Assembly: GCF_000297095.1 (NCBI RefSeq)
Contig: NZ_AEEA01000036.1
Location: 1-64,000, forward strand
Source: Treponema primitia ZAS-1
GTDB taxonomy: Bacteria > Spirochaetota > Spirochaetia > Treponematales > Breznakiellaceae
Length of the DNA stretch: 64,000 nt
Direction of reading: 5' to 3'
This document shows, one piece after another, positions 41,614 through 49,721 of the stretch. The position numbers were made by a program, and so were the translations under genes. The notes below the pieces were generated by a model. That model saw nothing but the letters and a program-made list of their open reading frames with translations. It made no database searches and was not told the DNA's origin. The stretch's first letter is position 1; each line of letters starts with the position of its first letter.

Positions 41614-42801
41614 TCAAGCCAAGCTCTTTGCTCCTTTTGCGCCTGTTGAGGTAAAATTGGCCAGGATATTTGTATCGATACAGTAGGATATACCCGCATT
41701 CTCACGTTCCCTCTTGAAAGTAAGATTAATTAACCTAGTTAGCAATTCCGTATAGGATATTCCTATGGGCTCCCAAAGATAAAATGATAATGAGCCGGGG
41801 ATGGTGTTGATTTCATTTACAAATATTTTATTGCTTTGCAAATCTATAAAAAAGTCTATCCTGGCTACTCCGTTGCATCCCAGGGCTTGAAATGTCTTTA
41901 TGGCTAAATTCCGGATTTCCTCCCGCGTTTCCGGGGCAATATCCGCGGGGAGCCTTCTTTTAGCGCCGCTCATTCCCTTTGAGCCGTTTTTACCGCCGGA
42001 AATATATTTATCGTTATAACTTAATATATCATCGGTATTTATCGGTTCTTCACATTCCGAAGCAATCGCTAAATCCTGATCCCCCAACACGGCGCAGTTA
42101 ATCTCCTTAAGATTAGTTACGGCCCGCTCAACCAGGGCAATATTGGCATACTGAAAGGTATACTCAAAGGCGCCCTTTAGTTCGTCCCTGTTAAGGGCTT
42201 TTTTTATGCCTATGCTTGACCCTAAATTAGAGGGTTTTACAATCAGGGGATATGATATGGAACCTTCAATTTGGTTAATAATAGTGTCCATGTCCTTGAA
42301 ATATGCAGCGGAAAAAACACGGACGCAATCCAATACCGGGATGTCATTATATTTTAGGATCGCCTTTTGGGTATATTTTTCCATACCCGCTGCGGATGCT
42401 GCGACATCGCATCCAACGAATGGAACGGAAAGGGTTTTTAGATAACCCTGCAATGCCCCGTCTTCAACATTTGTTCCGTGAACAATCGGAAAAACAATAT
42501 CAACCGAGGCATACATGCGCTTACCAAATCCCTTGGCCGGATATTTCATTAAAAGAAATTTACCATTGTCGTTAACAAATATCACCCGGTGGCTTTTTTT
42601 TAACAGCCCCGGAATATTCCGGTATTCTTCTATCTTGCCGGTGGAATCGCCGGCATACAGGGCCCCTTCTTTTGTCATATATAGGGGAATTATTTCGTAC
42701 TTGGTTTTATCAAACCCATTGATTGCCTGTATCGCGGAAATAATAGAAACCTCATGTTCCACACTCTTACCACCGAATAGAACACCAACCCTTATCAACA
42801 T
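41614..42801 (-). CDS. ddl: D-alanine-D-alanine ligase
   Basis: ATP-grasp ligase that makes the D-Ala-D-Ala dipeptide for peptidoglycan, 395 residues. It begins MLIRVGVLFGGKSVEHEVSI and holds FPIVHGTNVEDGALQGYL, YPLIVKPSNLGSSIGIKKA, and the metal-binding end CNGVARIDFFIDLQ with VNEINTIPGSLSFYLWE. The omega-loop has ILSYNDKYISGG, with Tyr as in D-Ala-specific enzymes, although D-Ser or D-Lac specificity cannot be excluded by eye. The preceding gene is a MurF, which adds this dipeptide to the wall precursor. GGAGG lies before the ATG. Confidence 0.94.
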   Translation of the reverse strand: MLIRVGVLFGGKSVEHEVSIISAIQAINGFDKTKYEIIPLYMTKEGALYAGDSTGKIEEYRNIPGLLKKSHRVIFVNDNGKFLLMKYPAKGFGKRMYASVDIVFPIVHGTNVEDGALQGYLKTLSVPFVGCDVAASAAGMEKYTQKAILKYNDIPVLDCVRVFSAAYFKDMDTIINQIEGSISYPLIVKPSNLGSSIGIKKALNRDELKGAFEYTFQYANIALVERAVTNLKEINCAVLGDQDLAIASECEEPINTDDILSYNDKYISGGKNGSKGMSGAKRRLPADIAPETREEIRNLAIKTFQALGCNGVARIDFFIDLQSNKIFVNEINTIPGSLSFYLWEPIGISYTELLTRLINLTFKRERENAGISYCIDTNILANFTSTGAKGAKSLA

Positions 42802-42818
42802 AGTAATTACCCTCCAAA

Positions 42819-44375
42819 TTAGTAGTTGTCAGGGAGATCGTTTTCCAGCAAAACTACTTTTTGAAATCCCTTGCTATTTATACTTTCTATTTTTCTAAAA
42901 GCCTCTTCTATGGTCCCGGCAATAAAAACCTTTTCTTCCGGATAATTCCCGGATTTAAGTCCTTCTAAAATACTACCCGTTTGTTTTGCGCCAACCAGAA
43001 TAACGTAGTCACAACTTTCTGCGGCCTTTGCTCCGAATTCACGGTTACAGCTGTCCTGTAAATTCCCAAGTTCAACCATGCCGGGAGTTACCAGGATCTT
43101 AAAGCCCTCAAAGGTATTCAGCACATCAATGGCCATTTTTGCGCCGTTAATGTTTGAATTAAAGGCGTCGTCAATAATAGCCATCCCCCCCCGGTTTAGC
43201 AGCTGCAGCCTGTGGGGAACGCTTTCGAGCCGGCGGACACTCATCGCGACGGTATCGGCGTCTACTCCAAGATAATCCGCAGCCGCGATGGAACCAAGAA
43301 TGTTTTCCACATTATGAACGCCGATGAGTTTTGTTTCAAAATGACATTCCCTGCCGCCGCTTAATATTACATCAAAGGCGGATCCATTATTTGATACATG
43401 AATATTTTTTGCTTCATAGTTGCATCCCCGCGGGGATATGGCGTAGGATACCCTTTTCTTGTTTGTGGCGGCATTTCGAATATAGTCACTTTCATGGTTC
43501 AGAAAAATTACGCCGTCATCAGGAAGGGCATCAGCTAATTCAAATTTAGTTTTAATAATATTTTCTATGGACTTAAATGTTTCCAGGTGCTGCGGCCCAA
43601 TTGAGGTGATGATACCGTATTTTGGGTTTACAATATCGCATATTTCCTTAATTTCTCCGGTATACTTTGCCCCCATTTCACAGATGAATATTTCATGGAA
43701 GGACTTAAGGCTAGTACGTATGGTTTTAACAACCCCCATGGGGGTATTATAACTTTCGGGAGTCATGAGTACATTGTATTTCGACGATAAAATTTTATTC
43801 AAAAAATATTTTGTACTTGTTTTCCCGTAACTGCCGGTAATACCGATAACAACTAACTTGTCCATGCTTTTTAAAATTTTTTTGGCGTCATTGATATACC
43901 AGCGGTTTATGCCCTTCTCAATGGGCATATTAATGATATTTGAAAGCAAGACAATAAGGGGCGTACAGAGGACCCCCAGGGCCAAAATAATAATCTGATA
44001 CGGGGCTTGCAGCGAAAAAGAAAGCAGGACCGGGATGGCTAGTATCAGAATATTTGTTACCAACATTCTCTTGACACGGCTGGTATAAACCAGGGGCTTT
44101 TTCGCTTTCCGGGGCCTGTTGAAGAAGCATTGTATTAAAAAAAGAAGGGACGATAAAATTGCGGCGGTATAAAAATCAAAGAAGGCAATACCGATAATAG
44201 GTAAAGCCAGTATATGCCGTACTATATAACCCCTGCTAAAATTTGCCTTAAGCCATTTAAGCTGGGTCCATAGTGAATAGGAATTCAACTGAAACATATG
44301 GTAATCGTAAAGGGCTGTAATGGCATAGCAAAGAATAAAAGATAGTATTACTAAGTAGTTTAGAATTACTATCAT
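42819..44375 (-). CDS. Membrane-anchored MurF-type ligase
   Basis: A 518-residue protein that joins a membrane domain to a Mur ligase. Residues about 1-147 contain several hydrophobic segments (1-21, 52-85, 103-147). The ligase begins with the P-loop GITGSYGKTST at 178-188, then FICEMGAKYTGEIKEI, and later VENILGSIAAADYLG and IIDDAFNSNINGAKMAID, all MurF features. Usual MurF is soluble, about 450 residues, and has a UDP-binding N-terminal domain, which is replaced here. It probably adds D-Ala-D-X to the UDP- or lipid-linked tripeptide at the membrane. It overlaps the hydrolase upstream by four bases and precedes ddl by 17. Confidence 0.88.
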   Translation of the reverse strand: MIVILNYLVILSFILCYAITALYDYHMFQLNSYSLWTQLKWLKANFSRGYIVRHILALPIIGIAFFDFYTAAILSSLLFLIQCFFNRPRKAKKPLVYTSRVKRMLVTNILILAIPVLLSFSLQAPYQIIILALGVLCTPLIVLLSNIINMPIEKGINRWYINDAKKILKSMDKLVVIGITGSYGKTSTKYFLNKILSSKYNVLMTPESYNTPMGVVKTIRTSLKSFHEIFICEMGAKYTGEIKEICDIVNPKYGIITSIGPQHLETFKSIENIIKTKFELADALPDDGVIFLNHESDYIRNAATNKKRVSYAISPRGCNYEAKNIHVSNNGSAFDVILSGGRECHFETKLIGVHNVENILGSIAAADYLGVDADTVAMSVRRLESVPHRLQLLNRGGMAIIDDAFNSNINGAKMAIDVLNTFEGFKILVTPGMVELGNLQDSCNREFGAKAAESCDYVILVGAKQTGSILEGLKSGNYPEEKVFIAGTIEEAFRKIESINSKGFQKVVLLENDLPDNY

Positions 44376-45145
44376 GCGGTCCTCTTAATGTTCAGAAAAG
44401 AATCAAGTACCCTTAAAAAGGTAAAACCCTGATCCAGAAAAGAATAATGGCCGGCGTTTTTAAGCGTCACAAGCCCTGCGTCCGGAATGAGCCGTTCCAT
44501 TATTTTCCCATCCTTCAGGGGGGTTTCGTAATCCTGTTCGCCCCATATTAGCAGGGTAGAACAGGGTATTTCAGAGAGACGGGGGGTTAAATCCTCGTTA
44601 ATCACCTTTACGAAACATTCGCGCATCCTCGGCGTGGCGTTTAGGTAGTCGGGTGAACCATGCTTTTTTCGCCATTTTTCCAAAAGCTCCGGGCAGCGCC
44701 GCCGGATGAATTCGATGGAGATACAATGCTTTATGCCCTTGTAGAAAAACAATCTGATAGTTTGTTTTACGGTTCTTTTAGGGCGTATACCCGCACTGTC
44801 CACAAGAACGATTTTGTCAATCAAGACAGGCAGGTTTTTCCTTGCCGCAAGCTTGATACTGATCCTTCCGCCAAAGGAGTGGCCAATCAGTATCACCCGG
44901 TCAATTTTAAATTCCCCCATAAAGGTAAGGACAAAATCCGCATAATCATCCAAGGACCAGGCTGCCGGAGGTTCGGCGCTTTGCCCAAACCCGGGCAAAT
45001 CCAGGGCAAAAACACGGTAATACGCGGAAATACTGTCCAGAAAATACTTAAAGGATAAAAAATCGGACCCCCACCCATGCAGGAAAAGCACCGCTTCACC
45101 CTGACCGGCGCTGAAATAGTTTATCTTAATACCGTTTAAATACAT
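44372..45145 (-). CDS. Alpha/beta-fold hydrolase in the murF-ddl operon
   Basis: Alpha/beta hydrolase, 258 residues from ATG at 45145 (MYLNGIKINYFSAGQGE). The longer frame to 45262 adds a low-complexity stretch crossing a terminator and is rejected. The oxyanion segment is FLHGWGSDFLSF, the nucleophile elbow GHSFGGRISIKLA, the acid in LIWGEQDYETPL and the His in LKNAGHYSFLDQ. There is no signal peptide. It is the first gene of a three- or four-gene unit with membrane MurF and Ddl, so an envelope-related ester or amide is a possible substrate. The actual reaction is unknown. Confidence 0.85.
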   Translation of the reverse strand: MYLNGIKINYFSAGQGEAVLFLHGWGSDFLSFKYFLDSISAYYRVFALDLPGFGQSAEPPAAWSLDDYADFVLTFMGEFKIDRVILIGHSFGGRISIKLAARKNLPVLIDKIVLVDSAGIRPKRTVKQTIRLFFYKGIKHCISIEFIRRRCPELLEKWRKKHGSPDYLNATPRMRECFVKVINEDLTPRLSEIPCSTLLIWGEQDYETPLKDGKIMERLIPDAGLVTLKNAGHYSFLDQGFTFLRVLDSFLNIKRTA

Positions 45146-45186
45146 ATAAGTGAAGGAATTGTACTTCTTTGGCGGCGGGGGTGTCA

Positions 45187-45215
45187 AGAAAACGGGGAAG
45201 CTTTTAGCCTCCCCG
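45187..45215 (-). terminator. Terminator of the M20-yfcC unit
   Basis: On the minus strand CGGGGAGGCT (45206-45215) pairs with AGCTTCCCCG (45193-45202), with one G-T pair, over a three-base loop, followed by TTTTCTTGAC. It lies 25 bases beyond the yfcC stop. Confidence 0.85.
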
Positions 45216-45239
45216 CCCTCTTTCTTGCCACTATTCGGC

Positions 45240-46637
45240 TTACCAGCCGATCCCGATGGCAATGGCGATAAGCACCGCCTGGGTAAGGAGGATCAGGAGG
45301 AAAAGCGGTACCAGCCACTTCCACCAGGTGGTTACCTTGATGCCCGCGATACCTGCCATTACTACCGCGAATGCGGTGGGAAACAGGATATTGGAGAACC
45401 CATCCCCGAACTGGAAGGCGAGTACCGCCACCTGCCGGGATATGCCGAGCAGGTCAGCCAGGGGCGCCATGATGGGCATACTGGTTGCCGCCTGTCCGGA
45501 ACCGGAGGGGATCAGGAAGTTGAGCAGGGTTTGAACCACCAGCATGGCTTCCCCGGCAAGCCACTTGGGCAGATAGGTAAGGGGGATGGACATGCCGTAC
45601 ACGATGGTGTCGATGATATGGCCCTGTTCCAAAGTAACCTTAATACCCCGGGCAAGGCCGATCATCATACAGGCCACGCAGATATCGCCGAGTCCGTTCG
45701 CGATTTTGCCGGCAAACTCATTGGGGCTCCAGCCCATGATGATGGAAATGGCGACGGCCATCAACAGGAATGTGGTGGCAATTTCCCCAAAGTACCAGCC
45801 CTGCACCTTGACCCCCCAGATAAAGATCCCGAGGGTTACAAAGAAGGCCACCAGGGACAGTTTCTGCCGTATCCCGAAGGGATGATCGGCGATGGCCTTT
45901 TCGTCCATGGTAAACTTGCTGAAGTCTTCCCCGTACACGAGGCTTTTGGTGGGGTCCTTCTGTACCTTAATGGCGTAGCGTATAATATAGATTGAGGCAA
46001 CCACGAACATCGCCAGATGACAGATAACCCGGTACAAGCCGCCGGAAAGAGGCGGGAGTTCGGCGATGCTCTGGGCGACGCCAACGGTAAAGGGGTTCAT
46101 CGCCGCGCCGGAAAAGCCCATGCCCACACCAACCGCAACAATCGCTAAACCCACCAGTGCGTCATAGCCCATACCGATGGCAATGCCCACGAAGATAGGG
46201 ATAAAAGGCAGCGCTTCCTCAAACACCCCGATGGTGGATGACGCAAGTCCCAGCACGGCCAGGAAAATCGGGATAATCGCCAGCCGGGCATTTCCCTTGA
46301 GGACATGGAGGAGTCCTCCGATGAGGCCGTGGAAGGCCCCTGAGGCGATCAAGATGCCGACCGATGCGAAGGCGATGAACACAAAGAATACAATGTCCGC
46401 CGCATTTACGAGACCGTTGAAAATACCCATCACCGCCGCGAAGGGCCCAACCGGCGTCCGGTCAATATAGTGATAGGTACCTGGAACAACAACGGTACGC
46501 CCCGCCGCATTTTGTATGCGGTCAAATTCACCCGCCGGCAAAATCCACGAGAGAATTGCCGCAACAATAATTATCCCCGTAAGCAGGACAAAAATGTGGG
46601 GCAGCTTAAACCGCTTTTTTTCTAACTCATTTCCCAT
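45240..46637 (-). CDS. YfcC-family membrane transporter
   Basis: Integral membrane protein of the YfcC family (C4-dicarboxylate anaerobic carrier-like), 465 residues with about 12 helices. Visible family features are FKLPHIFVLLTGIIIVAAIL at the N-terminus, ILPAGEFDR, and the two symmetric loops GVGMGFSGAAMNPFTVGVAQ and LNFLIPSGSGQAATSMPIMA. Relatives move amino acids, arginine/ornithine or short peptides. It is 21 bases downstream of an M20 amidohydrolase gene, so the transported solute is probably an acylated amino acid or peptide that the enzyme then cleaves. Confidence 0.88.
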   Translation of the reverse strand: MGNELEKKRFKLPHIFVLLTGIIIVAAILSWILPAGEFDRIQNAAGRTVVVPGTYHYIDRTPVGPFAAVMGIFNGLVNAADIVFFVFIAFASVGILIASGAFHGLIGGLLHVLKGNARLAIIPIFLAVLGLASSTIGVFEEALPFIPIFVGIAIGMGYDALVGLAIVAVGVGMGFSGAAMNPFTVGVAQSIAELPPLSGGLYRVICHLAMFVVASIYIIRYAIKVQKDPTKSLVYGEDFSKFTMDEKAIADHPFGIRQKLSLVAFFVTLGIFIWGVKVQGWYFGEIATTFLLMAVAISIIMGWSPNEFAGKIANGLGDICVACMMIGLARGIKVTLEQGHIIDTIVYGMSIPLTYLPKWLAGEAMLVVQTLLNFLIPSGSGQAATSMPIMAPLADLLGISRQVAVLAFQFGDGFSNILFPTAFAVVMAGIAGIKVTTWWKWLVPLFLLILLTQAVLIAIAIGIGW

Positions 46638-46658
46638 GACACTACTCCTCCTTAACTT

Positions 46659-47849
46659 TTATACGCCGAGCTTTAGATCCCGGCATTTAACGAACTCGTT
46701 ATGAACCTTACCGCGAAAATCTGCATCATTCAGAACCTTTAAGGCAAGGGTAACCAGGGCTTCCGCGCCCCGGGTCATGGCTTCGTGGGCCGGGGGCTTC
46801 AAGGTCGCGGCGGCCAACTCTACCGTATGGAGCGCGAAAGGCTCCTTGGTGATGGCTATTAAAGGCTGAATTGCCGGACAGCGGTAACTGACATTGCCCA
46901 CGTCGGTGGACCCCAGGGGCGGTGTCACCTCCGAGACGGTTTCACCCAGGTTCTTCAGGATTGCGGTCATTTCGTCTTCCAGGGAGCGTATCCGGACCAT
47001 ATCGGCAAAATCCGAAGACCCATGATGCCAGCTTACCTCGCAGTCCAGGGCCATGGCCGCCGCCTTGGCGCACTTTACGAACATATCGTCTACGTTTTTC
47101 AGTTTTGCCATGGAAGCGGTACGAAATTCGACCCGTATCTTTGCATAGGACGGTATTATATTGGGCGCCTTTCCCCCCTCCGAAATAATCCCATTAAAGC
47201 GGATATCCGGGGTAAAGCACTCCCGGCGGGCGTCAACCAAATCGAGGAACTTCCGCGCCGCAGCCAGGGCGGACCGTCCTTCCCAGGGCGCCGCCGCCGC
47301 ATGGGCGCTGCGGCCTGAAAACTCCACATCGTAACAGCGGAGGCTCAGGGCGTCCATATCCGGCTGGGAAACCCCGCCGCCCACACTGTGCATCATCATC
47401 GCCACCGCCATATCGTCAAAAGCACCCTTCTCGGACATCCCGACCTTCGCCCCGTCCACTTCCTCGCCAGGGGTACCAATCACGTAGATCTTCCCCTTGA
47501 AGCAGTTCTTAAGCTCCAGCAGGGCCAATCCGGTCAGCACAGACAGGGAGCCGTGCAGGTTGTGGCCGCACCCATGCCCTATATCCGGCAGCGCATCGTA
47601 TTCGACCATGATGGCGATATTGGGCCCCTCACCGTTATCAAGCAGGGCGCGGAAGGCCGTGGCATATCCCAGATAGGGGTATTCGACCTGATAACCGGAC
47701 TTTTTTAGTATATCCACGATTTTTTTGCTGGATTCAAACTCCTGGTCCGACAACTCCGGATGGGCGGCAAGATCGTCGCTTAAGGCTTTTGCTTCGGGGA
47801 AATGCTTTTTCACTGCATCTTTCACAAGACCCGTAATTTCCTGACCCAT
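46659..47849 (-). CDS. M20-family amidohydrolase (AbgB/peptidase M20D2-like)
   Basis: Zinc-dependent amidohydrolase, 396 residues. The metal-site segment is GHGCGHNLHGS near residue 90, the catalytic Glu pair is in GTPGEEVDGAK, and the dimerisation domain covers about 170-290, with RCYDVEFSGRSAHAAAAPWEG. The C-terminal PPLGSTDVGNVSYRCPAIQP is typical of the AbgB/PM20D2 subgroup, which cleaves p-aminobenzoyl-glutamate or dipeptides. It is transcribed with the YfcC transporter that follows it. Confidence 0.9.
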   Translation of the reverse strand: MGQEITGLVKDAVKKHFPEAKALSDDLAAHPELSDQEFESSKKIVDILKKSGYQVEYPYLGYATAFRALLDNGEGPNIAIMVEYDALPDIGHGCGHNLHGSLSVLTGLALLELKNCFKGKIYVIGTPGEEVDGAKVGMSEKGAFDDMAVAMMMHSVGGGVSQPDMDALSLRCYDVEFSGRSAHAAAAPWEGRSALAAARKFLDLVDARRECFTPDIRFNGIISEGGKAPNIIPSYAKIRVEFRTASMAKLKNVDDMFVKCAKAAAMALDCEVSWHHGSSDFADMVRIRSLEDEMTAILKNLGETVSEVTPPLGSTDVGNVSYRCPAIQPLIAITKEPFALHTVELAAATLKPPAHEAMTRGAEALVTLALKVLNDADFRGKVHNEFVKCRDLKLGV

Positions 47850-47983
47850 ATTATGGCTCCTGATGAAGAATATTTATGCAAAAGCGCATTCTTTTTCCAT
47901 AAAAATTCTTATGATTAAGGTAATATAGACGAGTAATTTCAATCGGTCAAGCTAAATAGTATATTTATACGAAACCAGCCGGC

Positions 47984-48016
47984 AAAAAAACGGGCGGGAC
48001 CTCCCAGCCCCGCCCG
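47984..48016 (-). terminator. Terminator of the cooS-cooF operon
   Basis: On the minus strand CGGGCGGG (48009-48016) pairs with CCCGCCCG (47991-47998), followed by seven T (47984-47990). It lies 22 bases beyond the last stop. Confidence 0.92.
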
Positions 48017-48037
48017 CAATGCTCTGCTTAACCTTAT

Positions 48038-49261
48038 CTACACAACCCACTTATACTCGCCGTTGTTCTCTACCCCAAAGAAGTCTGCGTAGCTTAGCTT
48101 CCAGGGCGATTTTCCCAGCTTGTCGATCCGTATCTTGTTCTTGATCAAATGCTGCCAGAAGCCGCTGCCGCCGATCTCCCCTTGAAGGATAACCCCCGCC
48201 ACCGCACCGTCACGGAGGATGAGCTTCCGGTAGTTATCCCGGTCTTCCTTAACAAGGACCTCGTCTCCCTCCTGGGGATTGATTGCCCCAACCGACAGAG
48301 TTAGAAGGTCGAAGAAGTTGACCGTATTTTTGATGGCGAACCGATCATCATAAGCCCATTTGGTACCGGTCATGTTGTAGGCGGCGTACTCCCCCTGCTT
48401 CTGGGCGTTGGGCCAGATGCCGGAAAGACCTGCGGCGTCCCCGGCGGCGTAGATACCCGGAACGCTGGTGGCAAGGTAGTCGTCCACCACCACCGCCCGT
48501 TCAGTCTTGACGCCGCTTCCTTCGAGGAAAGCTATGGCGGGGCGCACCCCAACGGCCATGACCACCATGTCGCAGGGAACGCTGTCCCCGCCCTCAAGCT
48601 CAACCGCAGTAATACTGCCCTTACCATCGCCCTTGGTACCTACTACTTTCCGGGCCAGGAGGAATTTCACCCCCTTCTCTTCAAACTTTTTCTGATAGGC
48701 ACCGGCGGCGTGGGCGTCTACGTTGATGGCAAGCGCCGTGGGGGCCATTTCTATGAACGTAATCTTTTTGCCCAGCTCCAGCAGGGCATACCCTGCGTCC
48801 AGGCCCACCAAGCCCGCGCCGATGATGGCGATCTTGTCCGCCTTCTTTGCATAATCCGCTATTGCCCGGGCGTCGGAAAGGTGACGGAGGCCGAAGGCGT
48901 TCTTTGCGGTCCGCAGTTCCCCGATGGGCGGGGTCACGCTGTTTGAGCCGGTGGCGATGAGGATAGTGTCCCCGGAAGCAATTTTTTCATCCCCCGCATA
49001 GACCGTTTTACTGTCCGCATCAAGGCGGGTAAGGGTTTTCCCTTTTATCCAAGTAACATTTTTACGTTCTAAAAGATCGTCGTTAATAAAGTTGATGCTC
49101 GCCGCATCCCGCTCACCGGAGATGAACTTGTGGAGCATACACCGGGAGTAGACTTCCTCATCCTGGGAAACGATGATAATTTCATCCTGGGGCTTTTCCT
49201 TCAGAATCCTGTGGGCGGCGCTGATGCCCGCAGCGCCGGCGCCTAATATGAGATGTTTCAT
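48038..49261 (-). CDS. FAD/NAD-dependent oxidoreductase linked to CooF
   Basis: Flavoprotein of the pyridine-nucleotide-disulphide class I/II oxidoreductase family, 407 residues. FAD-binding GAGAAGISAAHR is at residues 7-18, the NAD-binding GAGLVGLDAGYALLELG near 150, and the second FAD motif VPGIYAAGDAAGL near 275. It has no CxxC redox pair near the FAD site. It overlaps cooF by four bases. Similar flavoproteins sit beside cooS-cooF in many anaerobes and are proposed to pass electrons from CO through CooF to NAD(P) or another acceptor. Confidence 0.9.
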   Translation of the reverse strand: MKHLILGAGAAGISAAHRILKEKPQDEIIIVSQDEEVYSRCMLHKFISGERDAASINFINDDLLERKNVTWIKGKTLTRLDADSKTVYAGDEKIASGDTILIATGSNSVTPPIGELRTAKNAFGLRHLSDARAIADYAKKADKIAIIGAGLVGLDAGYALLELGKKITFIEMAPTALAINVDAHAAGAYQKKFEEKGVKFLLARKVVGTKGDGKGSITAVELEGGDSVPCDMVVMAVGVRPAIAFLEGSGVKTERAVVVDDYLATSVPGIYAAGDAAGLSGIWPNAQKQGEYAAYNMTGTKWAYDDRFAIKNTVNFFDLLTLSVGAINPQEGDEVLVKEDRDNYRKLILRDGAVAGVILQGEIGGSGFWQHLIKNKIRIDKLGKSPWKLSYADFFGVENNGEYKWVV

Positions 49262-49710
49262 GCGCTTACCTCCTCAACATGGATAGCCTTCTTGGGGCAG
49301 ACCCGTACGCAGTTCGGCCCCTCCGTATCATCCTTACAGAAATCACACTTGAGGATCCTCTTATGGGTGACCTTGTCGGGCTTGACGTTCCCGTAGGGAC
49401 AGCTCATGACACACATAAAACAGGTTCCGCAGCGGCTTTCGTCGTACTGTACGTGACCGCTCACCGGATCCTTGCAGAGGGCCCCGGACATACAGGCGCC
49501 CACACAGTCCGGAACGGAACAGTGGCGGCAGAATATCGGAAAGTACCCGCCCTTACCGTTTGCAACAATGGTGTGCCGGGCCTCGTTTTTAGGGTCAAGA
49601 AGGTCAAGATCGTAGACGGTCCCCGGCGTTGCCCGATGGGCCTGCATACAGGCGACCGTACAGTTCTTACAGCCGTCGCATTTTTCCTGATCGATAATAA
49701 TTCGTTTCAT
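49258..49710 (-). CDS. cooF: CooF-type polyferredoxin
   Basis: A 150-residue iron-sulphur electron carrier with four cysteine clusters: CDGCKNCTVACM, CRHCSVPDCVGAC, CGTCFMCVMSC with the following CPYGN, and CDFCKDDTEGPNCVRVC. The arrangement fits four [4Fe-4S] centres of the HycB/CooF family. It lies 11 bases behind cooS and overlaps the flavoprotein gene, so the three form an electron-transfer unit. Confidence 0.93.
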   Translation of the reverse strand: MKRIIIDQEKCDGCKNCTVACMQAHRATPGTVYDLDLLDPKNEARHTIVANGKGGYFPIFCRHCSVPDCVGACMSGALCKDPVSGHVQYDESRCGTCFMCVMSCPYGNVKPDKVTHKRILKCDFCKDDTEGPNCVRVCPKKAIHVEEVSA

Positions 49711-49721
49711 GCTCCGCCCCC

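Noticed and set aside
45145..45262. N-terminal extension of the alpha/beta hydrolase
   Set aside because: The extension crosses a rho-independent terminator and is low-complexity; the hydrolase fold begins at ATG 45145.
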